From Gammaproteobacteria bacterium (GTDB taxonomy: Bacteria; Pseudomonadota; Gammaproteobacteria; Pseudomonadales; Azotimanducaceae): 64,000 bases of DNA. The notes under the pieces were generated by a model that saw only the letters and a program-made list of their open reading frames with translations, was not told the DNA's origin and did no database searches. This document shows, piece after piece, positions 19,059-29,140 of this stretch (the first letter of the stretch is position 1; each line of letters begins with the position of its first letter). The DNA is taken from assembly GCA_005799745.1 (NCBI GenBank), contig SYFY01000051.1:1-64000 (forward strand), written 5' to 3'. The position numbers and the translations under genes are program-made.

Positions 19059-20110
19059 TCGCTGGGACCAGGAGTGTGGAAGAAGCGAGGGAGCTTCGCC
19101 ATGAACTGCGATCACCGGTTAATGATCTGATTGGTTATGCGGTGCAGCTCCTCGAGGAAGAAGAGGGCAGCACTGAAGCGCAACAGAAAATGTTGGGTGC
19201 CGTGGTAACCCAGGCACGGCAGGTGCTCGAGCTCATTCCCAGCATGCTCGCCCCGGACGGCAAGCCCAGTGACGGTGTGGCCCGCTTGCGGGTTCTCGGC
19301 GAGCAGCTGAATGCCGGCACACAAACGCTCTCGAAGAACATCGGTGAACTTCCAGCAGCGGATATGCAGCGACTCTGCAGTGCAGCGTTTGGACTGGGAG
19401 AGTTCGCCGCACGACTCGGTCAGGTTTGTTCCGCAAAAACCAAAGACAAGGGCGAAGCTTCGGTGGCAAGCAGAGGTCAGCTCGGCATGAAACTCGTGGT
19501 TGATGATGGCGAAGCCTACCGCGAAGTACGGGGAAGCCGTCTCTAACGACTCGGGTATGGGTTTCCCAGGCCTGTGATGGCATTGAAGCACTTGAGCGAA
19601 TGAGCGCAGGCGGCTGAGCTCTTACAGTGGAACCAGGAGCTTGAGCAACGTGTCGCTGACCAGGTCAAGCAGGTGGATCGACTCAATCAGCTCAGGCGGT
19701 TCTTGTCACCACAAGTTGCCGATGCGTTTAGCGAAGGTGGTATTGAGAAACTCACCAGTCATCGCCGTGAGGTGACCGTGCCCTTCTGCGAACTAAGTGG
19801 CTTTACCCCGTTTGCAGAACGGTCAGAGCCGGAAGATGTCATGCAAGTACTCGGTGAAATGTATGGCGCGCTAGGTTCACTGGTGTTTGCTCAGGGCGGG
19901 ACGCTGTCGCAATTCACCGGCGACGGGATGCTCGTGATCTTTAATGATCCAGTGCCATGTGTTGATCCTACCGGGAAAGCGGTGATACTCGGGCTGGCGA
20001 CGCGCGATCAGTCTGAAGGGCGTGTGCAAGCCGCGCCACTTGGAGAGGTGCAATTCAAAGGCATCGCGAAGCCGGTGCCGATTTGGCTGGTGGACGGATT
20101 GGCGGTCTGA
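19055..20110 (+). pseudogene. Degraded response-regulator / class III nucleotide cyclase gene
   Basis: Three pieces of one gene remain. 19055-19546 encodes ARELRHELRSPVNDLIGYAV, a kinase-like dimerisation helix, ending in the start of a receiver (MKLVVDDGEAYREV). The receiver frameshifts after 19540 (CDGIEALERM survives in another frame). Then 19620-20110 has the coiled linker QELEQRVADQVKQVDRLNQL and a class III cyclase (VTVPFCELSGFTPFAE, GGTLSQFTGDGMLVIFNDP). The first metal Asp is Glu (FCEL) and the middle of the domain is missing, the frame jumping to GEVQFKGIAKPVPIW. Intact relatives make cAMP or cGMP under receiver control. Confidence 0.7.
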
Positions 20111-20157
20111 TCGGCTGCAGAATCCTCAGCTTGGGTTCGATACAACGAGGGACAAAG

Positions 20158-21912
20158 ATGATTCGCATGATCCTGTTCACACTTCTATTCATGCTGACGG
20201 CGTGTGGCACCACTGCGAAATCGCCAATCGAAGCTAACTCAGCGCGTGGCTCCGGCGCCGTGATTTTGTAGGCGAAACAAGTAGTCACGATGGTGCGTGA
20301 TGGCGAGGTTGCCGAGGCCGTTGCTGTGCGGGAAGGCAAGGTGCTCGCGGTCGGCTCGCTCGCATCGCTGCGCAAACGCTATCCGGCCGCTTCGGTTGAC
20401 GCCACTTTTGTAAACCGCGTGTTGATCCCCGGCCTCATTGATCCGCACATCCACGTGGTCCTCGGTGGTTTGTTGTACGCACAGCCTTTTGTGCCACCTT
20501 GGCCGATGGCGTCAGTGGAAGGCATGACCGACGGCTACGATTCGCCGGAAGCCTTCAGGGCGCGTGTTCGTGAGCTTGTTGCGGCGGCGCCTGCCGATAA
20601 CTCACCAGTGGTGGTTTACGGCTATCACAATCTGATCCAGGGACCTCTTGATCGATCTGTGCTCGACGAAATCGCGCCTTCGCGGCCGCTTCTTGTCTGG
20701 CACTATTCCGGCCATGACTTCTATCTGAACACGGCCGCGCTCACGCAGATTGGCGCAACGCCTGAAATTGCCAAACAGTTTCATGGCGTGGACCTCACGC
20801 CGGAAGGTGAACTCACCGGTCGAATCTATGAGGACGCCGCGTTCCTGATCTTGCAGCGGATGGGTGCTGTGCTGCTTAGCCCGGAGGCTGTGGCGCGAGG
20901 GACCTCACGGTACTTTGAGATTTTGCGGCGCGCGGGTGTCACCACCGTGGCGGATCTCGCCTATGGTGTATTTGGTCGTGCGCTTGAAGATCAGATGATT
21001 GCGGCGACATGGTCGCAGCAGAAGAGCGGCTTTCGTTTGTACCTCGTTCCTGAGTTCCGTTCCTTTGAGCGGGAGTTCGGTTCACCTTCGGCTGCGGTCA
21101 CGGTGGTGAAAGAAATGGTCGGCGGGGTTCGAAACACGGTTGCACCGGTTCTGCCTCGAGTGAAGTTCTTCACCGACGGCGCCTTTTACTCCCAAACCAT
21201 GCGCCTTAAACCACCTGGTTATCTCGCGGGGCAATCCAAGGGTACCGAAGGTCTTTGGGTGGTCGGCCCCGGCAAGATTGATCCGGTCATTCGGCCGTAT
21301 ATGGAAGCGGGGCTCGCAGCGCACATTCACAGCAATGGTGATGCTGCGCAGGACGCAACGCTCGACGCACTGGAAACGCTTCGACAAGCAGACAGGAAGG
21401 AGGACCTTGTCATCGAACATGGCGGGCTTTTTTCTCCCGCGCAAACTCAACGCGCAGCAGCGCTTGGCGCAAAGTTGTCGGTCGCCAGTCATTACGCCTA
21501 CTACATGTCGCATGACTATTCAGCACCGCTGGGACCGGATCGGTCCGACTGGATCACGCCCGTCGGGTCACTCAGTCGTGCTGGCGTGACGGTTGCACTG
21601 CATTCTGATGCGCCTTTGGCGACGCCCATGCCGCTGGGTGCGGCGGACGTGCACCTGACGCGCGCGACCCGAAGCGGAGACGTCTATGAACCGGATCAGG
21701 CGCTCACGAGGTATGACGCCCTTGAAGCGGTGACGATCGATGCCGCGCGGGTTCTGGGTTTGGAAGCCGAACTCGGTTCGATCTCGCCTGGGAAACGGGC
21801 GGACTTTACGGTGCTCGATGACAATCCATTGCGCGTCAGTGGTGAACGTTGGGCGGACATCCGTATCTGGGGTGTCGTTCTGGGCGGAGAGAAGCGGCCT
21901 GTAGAGCGGTGA
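20158..21912 (+). pseudogene. Amidohydrolase (Amidohydro_3) lipoprotein gene interrupted by an in-frame TAG
   Basis: A lipoprotein signal (MIRMILFTLLFMLTACGTT, with GAGG upstream) starts at 20158 and reads to TAG 20269-20271. The same frame continues straight on as AKQVVTMVRDGEVAEAVAVR. From ATG 20290 it is a full amidohydrolase domain of 540 residues: LIPGLIDPHIHVVLGG, AAHIHSNGDAAQDATLDALE, ALHSDAPLATPMPLGAADVH and PGKRADFTVLDDNPL. Without readthrough the enzyme would lose its export signal and start at 20290, so it is probably inactive or mislocalised. Family members act on amide-type bonds. Confidence 0.75.
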
Positions 21913-22027
21913 ATAACATCCATCGACGGTGCCCAACGTACAGGCCGTGGGCTGATCGACGAACGCCTCGGCTGACAGCACCGGCGAGAATGATCATGAA
22001 TCTCAGCCTTCAGGGAGCCGTCGCGGA

Positions 22028-22447
22028 CTACTTCTCCAGAGCGACCTGCGCACCTTTGATGGCACCCGCGTAAATGCCGGTGGCGAGTTTGATTGCATCC
22101 GCTTCCGGCACCCCCTTCGGGCTGAAGGTTCCGGTCCAGTCCACGGTGGTGGTGCCATCACCGTTGTCCTTGATTTTCACCACGGCGGAATAGCCGGTGA
22201 ATGGCAGCGGACTGTCATCGTTGATGATCGAGTACGCGAAGGTGCGGGTCGCGGCGTCGTGCACGTCCAGGCGTTCGAGGACACGGCCTCCATTCATGCC
22301 GAGGGTTCGAAGCATGCCGACCCCTTCACCCTCGTAGCTCACTGACGCAATCGGCCCACCCGCCTTGATGCTCGAGAAATTGCTGAGTACGGACCACACC
22401 GCGTCCGCCGGTGCCTTGACTTGTTTTACGACTTGCGCGGTGGTCAT
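22028..22447 (-). CDS. SRPBCC-family (START-like) protein
   Basis: 139 residues. KQVKAPADAVWSVLSNFSSI at the start, LDVHDAATRTFAYSIINDDS and a long C-terminal helix ADAIKLATGIYAGAIKGAQV give the helix-grip fold of polyketide-cyclase-like SRPBCC proteins, which bind hydrophobic ligands. No catalytic signature is evident. It is divergent from the flavin monooxygenase gene (195 bases between start codons), and may bind its substrate, though that is only suggested by position. Confidence 0.8.
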   Translation of the reverse strand: MTTAQVVKQVKAPADAVWSVLSNFSSIKAGGPIASVSYEGEGVGMLRTLGMNGGRVLERLDVHDAATRTFAYSIINDDSPLPFTGYSAVVKIKDNGDGTTTVDWTGTFSPKGVPEADAIKLATGIYAGAIKGAQVALEK

Positions 22448-22642
22448 GGTGATCAGGCTCCTCTGGGCGTTTGTACGGGTTGCGAAGTCAGGATTGACCT
22501 GTGATAACGATCATACCGTGGGTACTAACCTGACTGGATACCCACTTTTCTGATCCGAATGCTGAACGAAGCGGTGGCGCTCTGCTCCGTATCGACACAA
22601 AATCCGGCCAATCGTCCAACTTTATCGATCAAGGTAGTCACC

Positions 22643-24475
22643 ATGGCCAGCGACAACCTCGCAGCAACATCTGTCACCCGCCTCCCGACCCGCGAGGAAC
22701 TGGGCTTTGACCCGGAGGCGTTGCGTGAAAAGTATCGCATCGAGCGCGACAAGCGGCTGCGTACGGAAGGCAATGAGCAGTACCAGGAAGTGGGCGGTGA
22801 TTTTTCGCGTTATCTCGACGACCCCTATTCACCGCCGCTGAAGAATCGTGAGCCGCTGAACGATGAAGTCGATGTCATCATTGTTGGGGGAGGATTTGGT
22901 GGTCTGATCTGCGGTGCCCGCTTTCGGGAAATCGGCATTCAACGCATCCGCATCATCGAAGAAGCGGGAGATGTCGGTGGCACGTGGTATTGGAATCGTT
23001 ATCCGGGTGCGGCCTGTGACACGGAGGCCTATATCTATCTGCCGCTGTGTGAAGAACTCGGTTATATCCCGAAGACGAAGTACGCCTTTGCGCCGGAAAT
23101 TCTGGGCCACGCGCAACGCATCGCTAAACACTTCAATCTTTATGACGGCATGTGCCTGCAGACCCATGTCACGGGGATGCGCTGGGATGAGGCGGACCAA
23201 CGTTGGCGTGTGACCACCAATCGTGGTGATCACATGCGTTCGCGGTTCGTCATCATGTCGAATGGCCCGCTTAACCGACCGAAACTCCCGGGCATTCCAG
23301 GGATACGGTCCTATAAGGGCCATACGTTTCACACCAGTCGGTGGGACTACGACTACACCGGCGGAAGTTCTGAAGGTGGTCTAAACAAGCTCGCCGACAA
23401 ACGTGTCGCCATCATTGGTACGGGTGCGACTGCGGTGCAGTGTGTGCCGCACCTCGGTGCAGGCGCGAAGGAACTCTTCGTCTTTCAGCGCACACCCTCA
23501 TCGGTTGATGTACGTGATAACCGCCGTACCGATCTTGAGTGGGCTGCCAGTTTGCATCAGGGGTGGCAGCGTGAACGGATGGAGAACTTCAATACGTTGA
23601 CGTCGGGTGGTGTGGTTGAGAAGGACCTGATTCAGGATGGCTGGACCGAGATCATCCGTAATCTGGTTTCCATGGCGAAGTTTCGTGGTACCGGCGTCGA
23701 CTGGGGTGATGTGCCGAAACTCATGGAAATCGCCGACTTCCAGAAAATGAATCAGATACGCGCGCGCGTGGATTCGATTGTTCAGGATCAAGCGACAGCC
23801 GAGGCGCTGAAACCCTGGTATCGGCAATTCTGCAAGCGGCCCTGTTTTCACGACGAGTATCTGCAGACCTTCAACAGACCCAATGTTCATCTGATCGATA
23901 CGAATGGGCAGGGCGTGGATCGCATCACCGAGACGTCTGTGATCGCCAATGGCATTGAGTACCCGGTTGACTGCATCGTTTTCGCAACAGGGTTCGAGGT
24001 CGGTACGTCGTGGACTCGGCGTTCAGGTTATGACGTCGAGGGACGCAATGGGCAGACCATCGGTAACAAGTGGGCCGACGGGATTCGTACGCTACATGGC
24101 TACATGACGCATGGCTTTCCGAACCTCTTCATCGTCGGTAACTCACAGTCTGCGGCGACCACCAACTTCCCGCATGCCATGGATGAATCGGCGAGGCATT
24201 TTCAGTACCTCATCAAGCAGTGTCTGGATGATGGCATCAGCTGCCTTGAGCCGAGCAAGGACGCGGAGGATGCGTGGGTGGACCACATCATCAGTATCTC
24301 GCGCTTCAACGAAGTGTTTCTGAATGACTGTACGCCGGGGTACTACAACAATGAAGGCAAGCCGAACCGGCGGAGTATTCAGAACGGCGCTTATGGGAAG
24401 GGGCCGAACCCGTTCTTTCGGATCACGAAGGCTTGGCGAGAAGGTGGCTCGATGGAAGGCATGCTGAAGGGCTAG
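22643..24475 (+). CDS. Baeyer-Villiger-type flavin monooxygenase
   Basis: 610 residues from ATG 22643. Two dinucleotide-binding motifs, VDVIIVGGGFGGLICG near residue 75 (FAD) and KRVAIIGTGATAVQCVPHLG near residue 253 (NADPH), flank the Baeyer-Villiger fingerprint, here YKGHTFHTSRWD (Tyr in place of the first Phe). The N-terminal extension of about 70 residues is typical of cyclohexanone or steroid monooxygenase relatives. Such enzymes insert oxygen next to a ketone with NADPH and O2. Upstream Met at 22559 would add 28 residues lacking family character. Ends with a TAG stop. Confidence 0.9.
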   Translation: MASDNLAATSVTRLPTREELGFDPEALREKYRIERDKRLRTEGNEQYQEVGGDFSRYLDDPYSPPLKNREPLNDEVDVIIVGGGFGGLICGARFREIGIQRIRIIEEAGDVGGTWYWNRYPGAACDTEAYIYLPLCEELGYIPKTKYAFAPEILGHAQRIAKHFNLYDGMCLQTHVTGMRWDEADQRWRVTTNRGDHMRSRFVIMSNGPLNRPKLPGIPGIRSYKGHTFHTSRWDYDYTGGSSEGGLNKLADKRVAIIGTGATAVQCVPHLGAGAKELFVFQRTPSSVDVRDNRRTDLEWAASLHQGWQRERMENFNTLTSGGVVEKDLIQDGWTEIIRNLVSMAKFRGTGVDWGDVPKLMEIADFQKMNQIRARVDSIVQDQATAEALKPWYRQFCKRPCFHDEYLQTFNRPNVHLIDTNGQGVDRITETSVIANGIEYPVDCIVFATGFEVGTSWTRRSGYDVEGRNGQTIGNKWADGIRTLHGYMTHGFPNLFIVGNSQSAATTNFPHAMDESARHFQYLIKQCLDDGISCLEPSKDAEDAWVDHIISISRFNEVFLNDCTPGYYNNEGKPNRRSIQNGAYGKGPNPFFRITKAWREGGSMEGMLKG

Positions 24476-24802
24476 ATCGATGCCTTGACCCTCGCGAAGA
24501 ACCCGATCGGATTGGGGCAATTGCTTGAATCGTTGTTTGAATGGTTGTTGCTCATCGCCTGCACTGACCCGATGGTTTGATTTCCGTCAGTAGTCCGCCA
24601 AGGCTGGCTCCGTTAGATTGCCGACAATAAACACCCTCATGCGTTTCTTTCTGCGCCTGTTCCGATGTCTTGCGAAAAGTAGTCAGGATTGATCCAAGCG
24701 CGTTGCCGTCCCTCACGCTGGCTTCACGCCCGCGGCTTGATCCTGTAGCCCACAGGTCGTCTCTCCGACCATTACTGAAACAACCGATGGGGTAATTCGA
24801 AC
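24476..24802. other. Intergenic region with no recognisable gene
   Basis: 327 bases between the monooxygenase and the desaturase. I see no convincing ORF, RNA or terminator. Two TGATCC hexamers (about 24690 and 24735) resemble the -35 box of RpoE/ChrR-type promoters, but no matching -10 box follows, so no promoter is called. The promoter of the lipid cluster must lie here. Confidence 0.5.
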
Positions 24803-25711
24803 GTGAAGGCGATTCGTCGTTGGTTTCTCAACGATTCCTTGGATCTGGGTGGTGTCGAAAAAGACCGCATCGACTGGTTTCGGATTGTACCGCTGGTGCT
24901 TCTGCATATCGGAGCGTTCGCCGCGCCACTCGCCGGAATCAGCACGGTCGCGGTGTTGACCGCAGTGGGAGCCTACCTCCTGCGAATGTTTGCGATCACT
25001 GGTTTTTACCACCGTTATTTCAGCCATCGCGCGTTTCGAACGTCACGCCCGGTGCAGTTCATCTTCGCGGCGATTGCTGCGACGGCGGCACAGCGTGGGC
25101 CGCTCTGGTGGGCCTCCATGCACCGGCAGCACCACGCTCACACTGACACTGCGTCCGATCCACATGCACCGCTACATGGTGTGTTCGTTTCACACATGGG
25201 TTGGTTTCTGACGCAACAACACTATGGCGCGCGTCTCGATCTGGTTGCGGATTGGGCGCGGTTCCCGGAGTTGCGCTGGCTGGATCGATTCGACGCTGCG
25301 CTTCCGATTGCAGCGGCGACGGTGCTTTTTCTGTTGGGCGATTGGCTCGCGTTTGCCGCGCCGTCACTGAACACCTCGGGCTGGCAGATGCTGCTGTGGG
25401 GCTACTGCGTGTCAACGGTGGTGCTGCTGCACGTGACGTTGTTTGTTAACTCGGTCGCACATCGTTTCGGAACACGACGCTACGACACACCTGACCAAAG
25501 TCGCAACCTGCGCTGGCTCGCCTGGCTGACACTCGGTGAAGGTTGGCACAACAATCACCACCGCTTTGCTGCATCCGCACGCCAGGGTTTTTTTCCCGGT
25601 GAAACCGACCTTTGCCATGCCGGACTTCAGCTGTTGGCCCGAGTTGGGCTGCTCAGTGACCTGCGACCCGTTCCAGCGAAAGTCTTGCGCGAAGGCCAGG
25701 TCGCGAAATGA
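24803..25711 (+). CDS. Membrane acyl-CoA/acyl-lipid desaturase (delta-9 type)
   Basis: 302 residues with a GTG start. The three histidine boxes of membrane di-iron desaturases are intact: HRYFSH near residue 71, HRQHH near 109 and EGWHNNHHRF near 246, with hydrophobic helix pairs between them. The enzyme introduces a cis double bond into a fatty acyl chain using O2 and reductant from ferredoxin or cytochrome b5. First gene of a run of overlapping genes; its TGA overlaps the next ATG (ATGA). Confidence 0.92.
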   Translation: MKAIRRWFLNDSLDLGGVEKDRIDWFRIVPLVLLHIGAFAAPLAGISTVAVLTAVGAYLLRMFAITGFYHRYFSHRAFRTSRPVQFIFAAIAATAAQRGPLWWASMHRQHHAHTDTASDPHAPLHGVFVSHMGWFLTQQHYGARLDLVADWARFPELRWLDRFDAALPIAAATVLFLLGDWLAFAAPSLNTSGWQMLLWGYCVSTVVLLHVTLFVNSVAHRFGTRRYDTPDQSRNLRWLAWLTLGEGWHNNHHRFAASARQGFFPGETDLCHAGLQLLARVGLLSDLRPVPAKVLREGQVAK

Positions 25712-27039
25712 TCCCGCCGGACTCCCGTGCTCTGCGTTGTGCCGTGATCGGCGCCGGGATCGCCGGTATGGCCTGCGCCGATCGACTCAGTCGCGAAGCC
25801 GAGGTGGTAGTGTTCGAATCTTCGGACCAACCCGGCGGTCACACCGATACGCACGAGGTGACAGTTGATGGAACCCGGGTGGCGATTGACTCCGGATTTA
25901 TTGTTTTCAATCACCTGAACTATCCGGGCTTTGCCGGTTGGCTGGACAGGCTCGGCGTTCGCAGTCACGCGTCCGACATGAGCTTTTCTGTCACCGATCG
26001 ATCCGCGGGCATCGAATACGGTACCCACAAGCTTGCTGCCTTGTTCTGCCAGCCTGGCAATCTGCTGCGTCCTGGACACTGGCGTATGTTGCGGGACATC
26101 CTGCGGTTCCATGATCTTGCGACGGCGGTTAAGGCGTCGGAATCGGCCATGGGCGTTGGTGCATGGTGCCGGTCGCGTAGACTATCGGACGAGTTTCTAC
26201 ATCGTCACCTTCTGCCGATGTGCGCGGCGCTCTGGTCGCAATCCCTCTCCGCGAGTGAAGGCATCGCTGTTGGGCAGGTTGTCGCATTCATGCGCAACCA
26301 CCGCATGTTGCAAGTCTATGACCGTCCTGAGTGGCGAGTCGTTAGTGGTGGCTCACGAAAGTACGTTCAGGCGTTTGTCAGCTCGTTCAATGGCACGCTC
26401 GCCTGCGGCAGCACCGTTCGCGCGGTCCGTGAGCGTGCGGGTCGCGTCGAATTGCTGGTCGATGCCCGCTGGTTGGCTTTCGATGCGGTGGTTCTGGCTT
26501 GTCACAGCGATCAGGCACTCGACCTGATCGAGGCACCGACACCCGCCGAAACATCGATCCTCGGTAACGTCCGCTACGCATCGAACCGGGTAGTGGTGCA
26601 CACCGATCCAGTCGTCATGCCGAGATCGCGTCTCGCATGGAGCAGCTGGAACGCCACAACCGGAATCGATCCCGGTTTGCCGTGTTCAGTGACTTACTGG
26701 ATGAATCTTCTCCAGGGAGTGCGCACACCACGTCCGGTATTCGTGACCCTTAACCCCGATGCCACCATTGATTCTTCACGCGTTCTTGTCGAGCGCAGCT
26801 ATACCCATCCCCAGTTCGACGCTGCGGCTCTCGCCGCACAGCGTCGTCTGGCAGAACTCGATGGGCAAGCCCACCGTTATTTTGCGGGTGCCTGGCAGGG
26901 TTTCGGATTTCATGAAGACGGTTTCATGAGTGGTGTACGCGCCGCTGAACAACTGCTGGCGAGGGAGACCGGATTCCAGAGCATGGGTACTTCCAGCCAA
27001 CTATCACCGCAAGTAGCCCGCATCGGGACTGGCACATGA
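25708..27039 (+). CDS. FAD-dependent oxidoreductase (amine-oxidase-like, CFA-cluster type)
   Basis: 443 residues. The ADP-binding motif CAVIGAGIAGMACADRLSRE is at the N-terminus, followed by PGGHTDTHEVTVDG and SGFIVFNHLNYPGF, which characterise the NAD(P)/FAD-binding proteins always found next to DUF1365 and cyclopropane-fatty-acid synthase genes. In RpoE/ChrR or LitR regulons of other bacteria such trios modify unsaturated membrane lipids after light or singlet-oxygen exposure. Overlaps both neighbours by 4 bases (ATGA), so translation is coupled. Confidence 0.9.
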   Translation: MIPPDSRALRCAVIGAGIAGMACADRLSREAEVVVFESSDQPGGHTDTHEVTVDGTRVAIDSGFIVFNHLNYPGFAGWLDRLGVRSHASDMSFSVTDRSAGIEYGTHKLAALFCQPGNLLRPGHWRMLRDILRFHDLATAVKASESAMGVGAWCRSRRLSDEFLHRHLLPMCAALWSQSLSASEGIAVGQVVAFMRNHRMLQVYDRPEWRVVSGGSRKYVQAFVSSFNGTLACGSTVRAVRERAGRVELLVDARWLAFDAVVLACHSDQALDLIEAPTPAETSILGNVRYASNRVVVHTDPVVMPRSRLAWSSWNATTGIDPGLPCSVTYWMNLLQGVRTPRPVFVTLNPDATIDSSRVLVERSYTHPQFDAAALAAQRRLAELDGQAHRYFAGAWQGFGFHEDGFMSGVRAAEQLLARETGFQSMGTSSQLSPQVARIGTGT

Positions 27040-27842
27040 CACACGGCTGGATTGGCAGCGGACATCTCCTGCACACCCGACACAGTCCGGTGCGGCACGC
27101 GTTTCGCTACGCGGTAGGTATGCGGCTCTTTGATGTATCCGGGCAATCTGTCGCCGCCGTGGACCGCGAAGATGGCACTGGAGTACGCGGACGATTTCGG
27201 CGTTACGCCGCACGTATGGTTCCCCGCGTTGATACCCAGGCGGTACTGATGGACTACGAGGGGGAGACGGTGGTGCAGCGGGTAAATGCTGCGCTCGCGA
27301 GTGTCGGTAAAGACCCACATGCCGGTCCATTCCTGGTTTTGGCGCAACCCAGAACCCTCATGAGTGGCTTCAATCCTGTTCGTTTTGTGTTCTGTATGAA
27401 CGCTGGCGCAATCGTTCACGTACTGGCAGAGATCAACAACACACCGTGGAACGAGCGGCACACCTATGTGTTGTCCGCGCAGAGTCAGGCGAATGAAGTG
27501 ACCTTTGAATTCGCGAAGGCATTTCACGTCTCGCCGTTTAACGCCATGGCACAGACCTATCGCTGGTGGTTTGGTTTACATGCCGGCCACGTGCGCATCC
27601 GGATGCGCGTCTCCGAAGGTTCCCGACGGGTGTTTTCAGCGGTGCTCCTGCTTCGACTCGAGGCAGCGACACCCACCACGGGGCTGCGCTTCCGCCTCCG
27701 GTATCCGCTGCAGCCTTTGGTAAATCTCGCGCGCATCTACGTTCAGGCGCTCCGCCTTTGGCTGCGCGGGACCCGATTCCACAGCCACCCCGGCGCCACA
27801 TCAGCTGCCACGACAGGCGCACCACCGGAGACCTCGAAATGA
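27036..27842 (+). CDS. DUF1365 family protein
   Basis: 268 residues. IGSGHLLHTRHSPVRHAFRY at the start, then NPVRFVFCMNAGAIVHVLAE, EINNTPWNERHTYVL and KAFHVSPFNAMAQTYRWWF are hallmarks of DUF1365, an uncharacterised family almost always encoded beside the FAD oxidoreductase and CFA synthase. The C-terminal 40 residues are variable. Start and stop both overlap neighbours by 4 bases. Confidence 0.92.
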   Translation: MTHGWIGSGHLLHTRHSPVRHAFRYAVGMRLFDVSGQSVAAVDREDGTGVRGRFRRYAARMVPRVDTQAVLMDYEGETVVQRVNAALASVGKDPHAGPFLVLAQPRTLMSGFNPVRFVFCMNAGAIVHVLAEINNTPWNERHTYVLSAQSQANEVTFEFAKAFHVSPFNAMAQTYRWWFGLHAGHVRIRMRVSEGSRRVFSAVLLLRLEAATPTTGLRFRLRYPLQPLVNLARIYVQALRLWLRGTRFHSHPGATSAATTGAPPETSK

Positions 27843-29140
27843 ATCAGCAAGTCCTGGCGAGTGATGCACAAGAGATCAGTGGTCTGGATGAGTGGTGCAG
27901 GCGCCTCGTTCTTGAGCGTCTCGCACACCTGCAGGATGGAAGCGTTCGGGTTACGGATGGACGCGGAACGATGGTCTTCGGTAGTGGTCAGCCATCCGAA
28001 ACGCCGTTACTCGATCTCCACGTGACGCATCCCCGTTTCTTTCGCCGCCTGTTGACGGGCGGAACTGTGGGTGCAGGCGAAAGTTATGCCGACGGTGACT
28101 GGTCGTGTTCGGATCTCGCGACGCTGGTGCGGGTGATGGTGCGTAACCTCGATACAACAGATCGGCTCGAACAAGGTGTCACACGTATCGCCCGAGGCGT
28201 CGACTGGCTCATCCATCGGCTGTTTCGTGACAATTCGAAAGCCGGAAGCCGTCGTAACATCGCTGCACACTATGACCTCGGCAATCGGCTATTCGAGTCG
28301 TTTCTTGACTCCCGGCTGATGTATTCATCTGCGGTCTTCGAATCGGAGGACGAAGACCTCGAACAGGCAAGCCTCAACAAATTGCAGCGTATCGTCCACA
28401 AACTGGCACTCGGTCCTGACGATCATCTCCTCGAGATCGGTACCGGATGGGGTGGCCTTGCGATCCACGCCGCCCGTGAATCGGGATGCCGGGTGACCAC
28501 CACCACCATCTCTGCAGAACAACATGCCTTTGCAACGGCAAAGGTCAACGAAGCAGGCCTCAGTAACCGCATCGACGTTTTGTGCAAAGACTACCGGGAC
28601 CTGTCAGGTACGTACTCGAAGCTGGTCTCGGTGGAGATGGTAGAAGCCGTCGGCGCCAACCACCTTGATACGTGGTTCGGTTGTATTGAACGACTGCTGC
28701 AGCCACAGGGCCTCGCACTGGTTCAAGCCATCACCATCCGTGACCGTCGTTACGTCGAAGCGCTGCGGAGCGTCGACTTCATCAAAAAGCACGTTTTTCC
28801 CGGCAGTTTCATTCCTTCAGTATCGCGATTGACGGCATCGGCTGCCCAATCCGGCGGACTGGTGCTGGTTAATCTCGAAGACCTCGCCGACGACTATGCA
28901 CGCACGCTCGCTGCGTGGTGGTCGCGTTTCGATGCGGCTTGGCCTGCACTGCAGTCGCTTGGCTATGACGAACGGTTCCGTCGCCTCTGGCACTTCTATC
29001 TGGCGTACTGCGAAGGTGGATTTCGTGAACGGGCGTTATCCGACGTACAGCTGTTGTTTGCGGCGCCCGCCTGGCGGGGCCGTCCGTGGCGTGTGCAGCA
29101 GGCAGGTTCGACCGTAGCGATCGAACGGGAGGTTCACTGA
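27839..29140 (+). CDS. cfa: Cyclopropane-fatty-acyl-phospholipid synthase family protein
   Basis: 433 residues from ATG 27839, which overlaps the DUF1365 stop. The N-terminal domain (VTDGRGTMVFGSG, GTVGAGESYADGDW) is that of CFA synthases, then IAAHYDLGNRLFESFLDSRL and the SAM-binding motif LLEIGTGWGGLAIHA near residue 198. The family methylates or cyclopropanates the double bond of unsaturated phospholipid acyl chains at the inner membrane face, using SAM. The desaturase at the head of the operon could supply the unsaturated substrate. Confidence 0.92.
   Translation: MNQQVLASDAQEISGLDEWCRRLVLERLAHLQDGSVRVTDGRGTMVFGSGQPSETPLLDLHVTHPRFFRRLLTGGTVGAGESYADGDWSCSDLATLVRVMVRNLDTTDRLEQGVTRIARGVDWLIHRLFRDNSKAGSRRNIAAHYDLGNRLFESFLDSRLMYSSAVFESEDEDLEQASLNKLQRIVHKLALGPDDHLLEIGTGWGGLAIHAARESGCRVTTTTISAEQHAFATAKVNEAGLSNRIDVLCKDYRDLSGTYSKLVSVEMVEAVGANHLDTWFGCIERLLQPQGLALVQAITIRDRRYVEALRSVDFIKKHVFPGSFIPSVSRLTASAAQSGGLVLVNLEDLADDYARTLAAWWSRFDAAWPALQSLGYDERFRRLWHFYLAYCEGGFRERALSDVQLLFAAPAWRGRPWRVQQAGSTVAIEREVH

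Noticed and set aside
24685..24745. TGATCC boxes as an RpoE/ChrR-type promoter of the lipid operon
   Set aside because: No TAAGA-like -10 box follows at the right distance and no ECF sigma gene is in the window.
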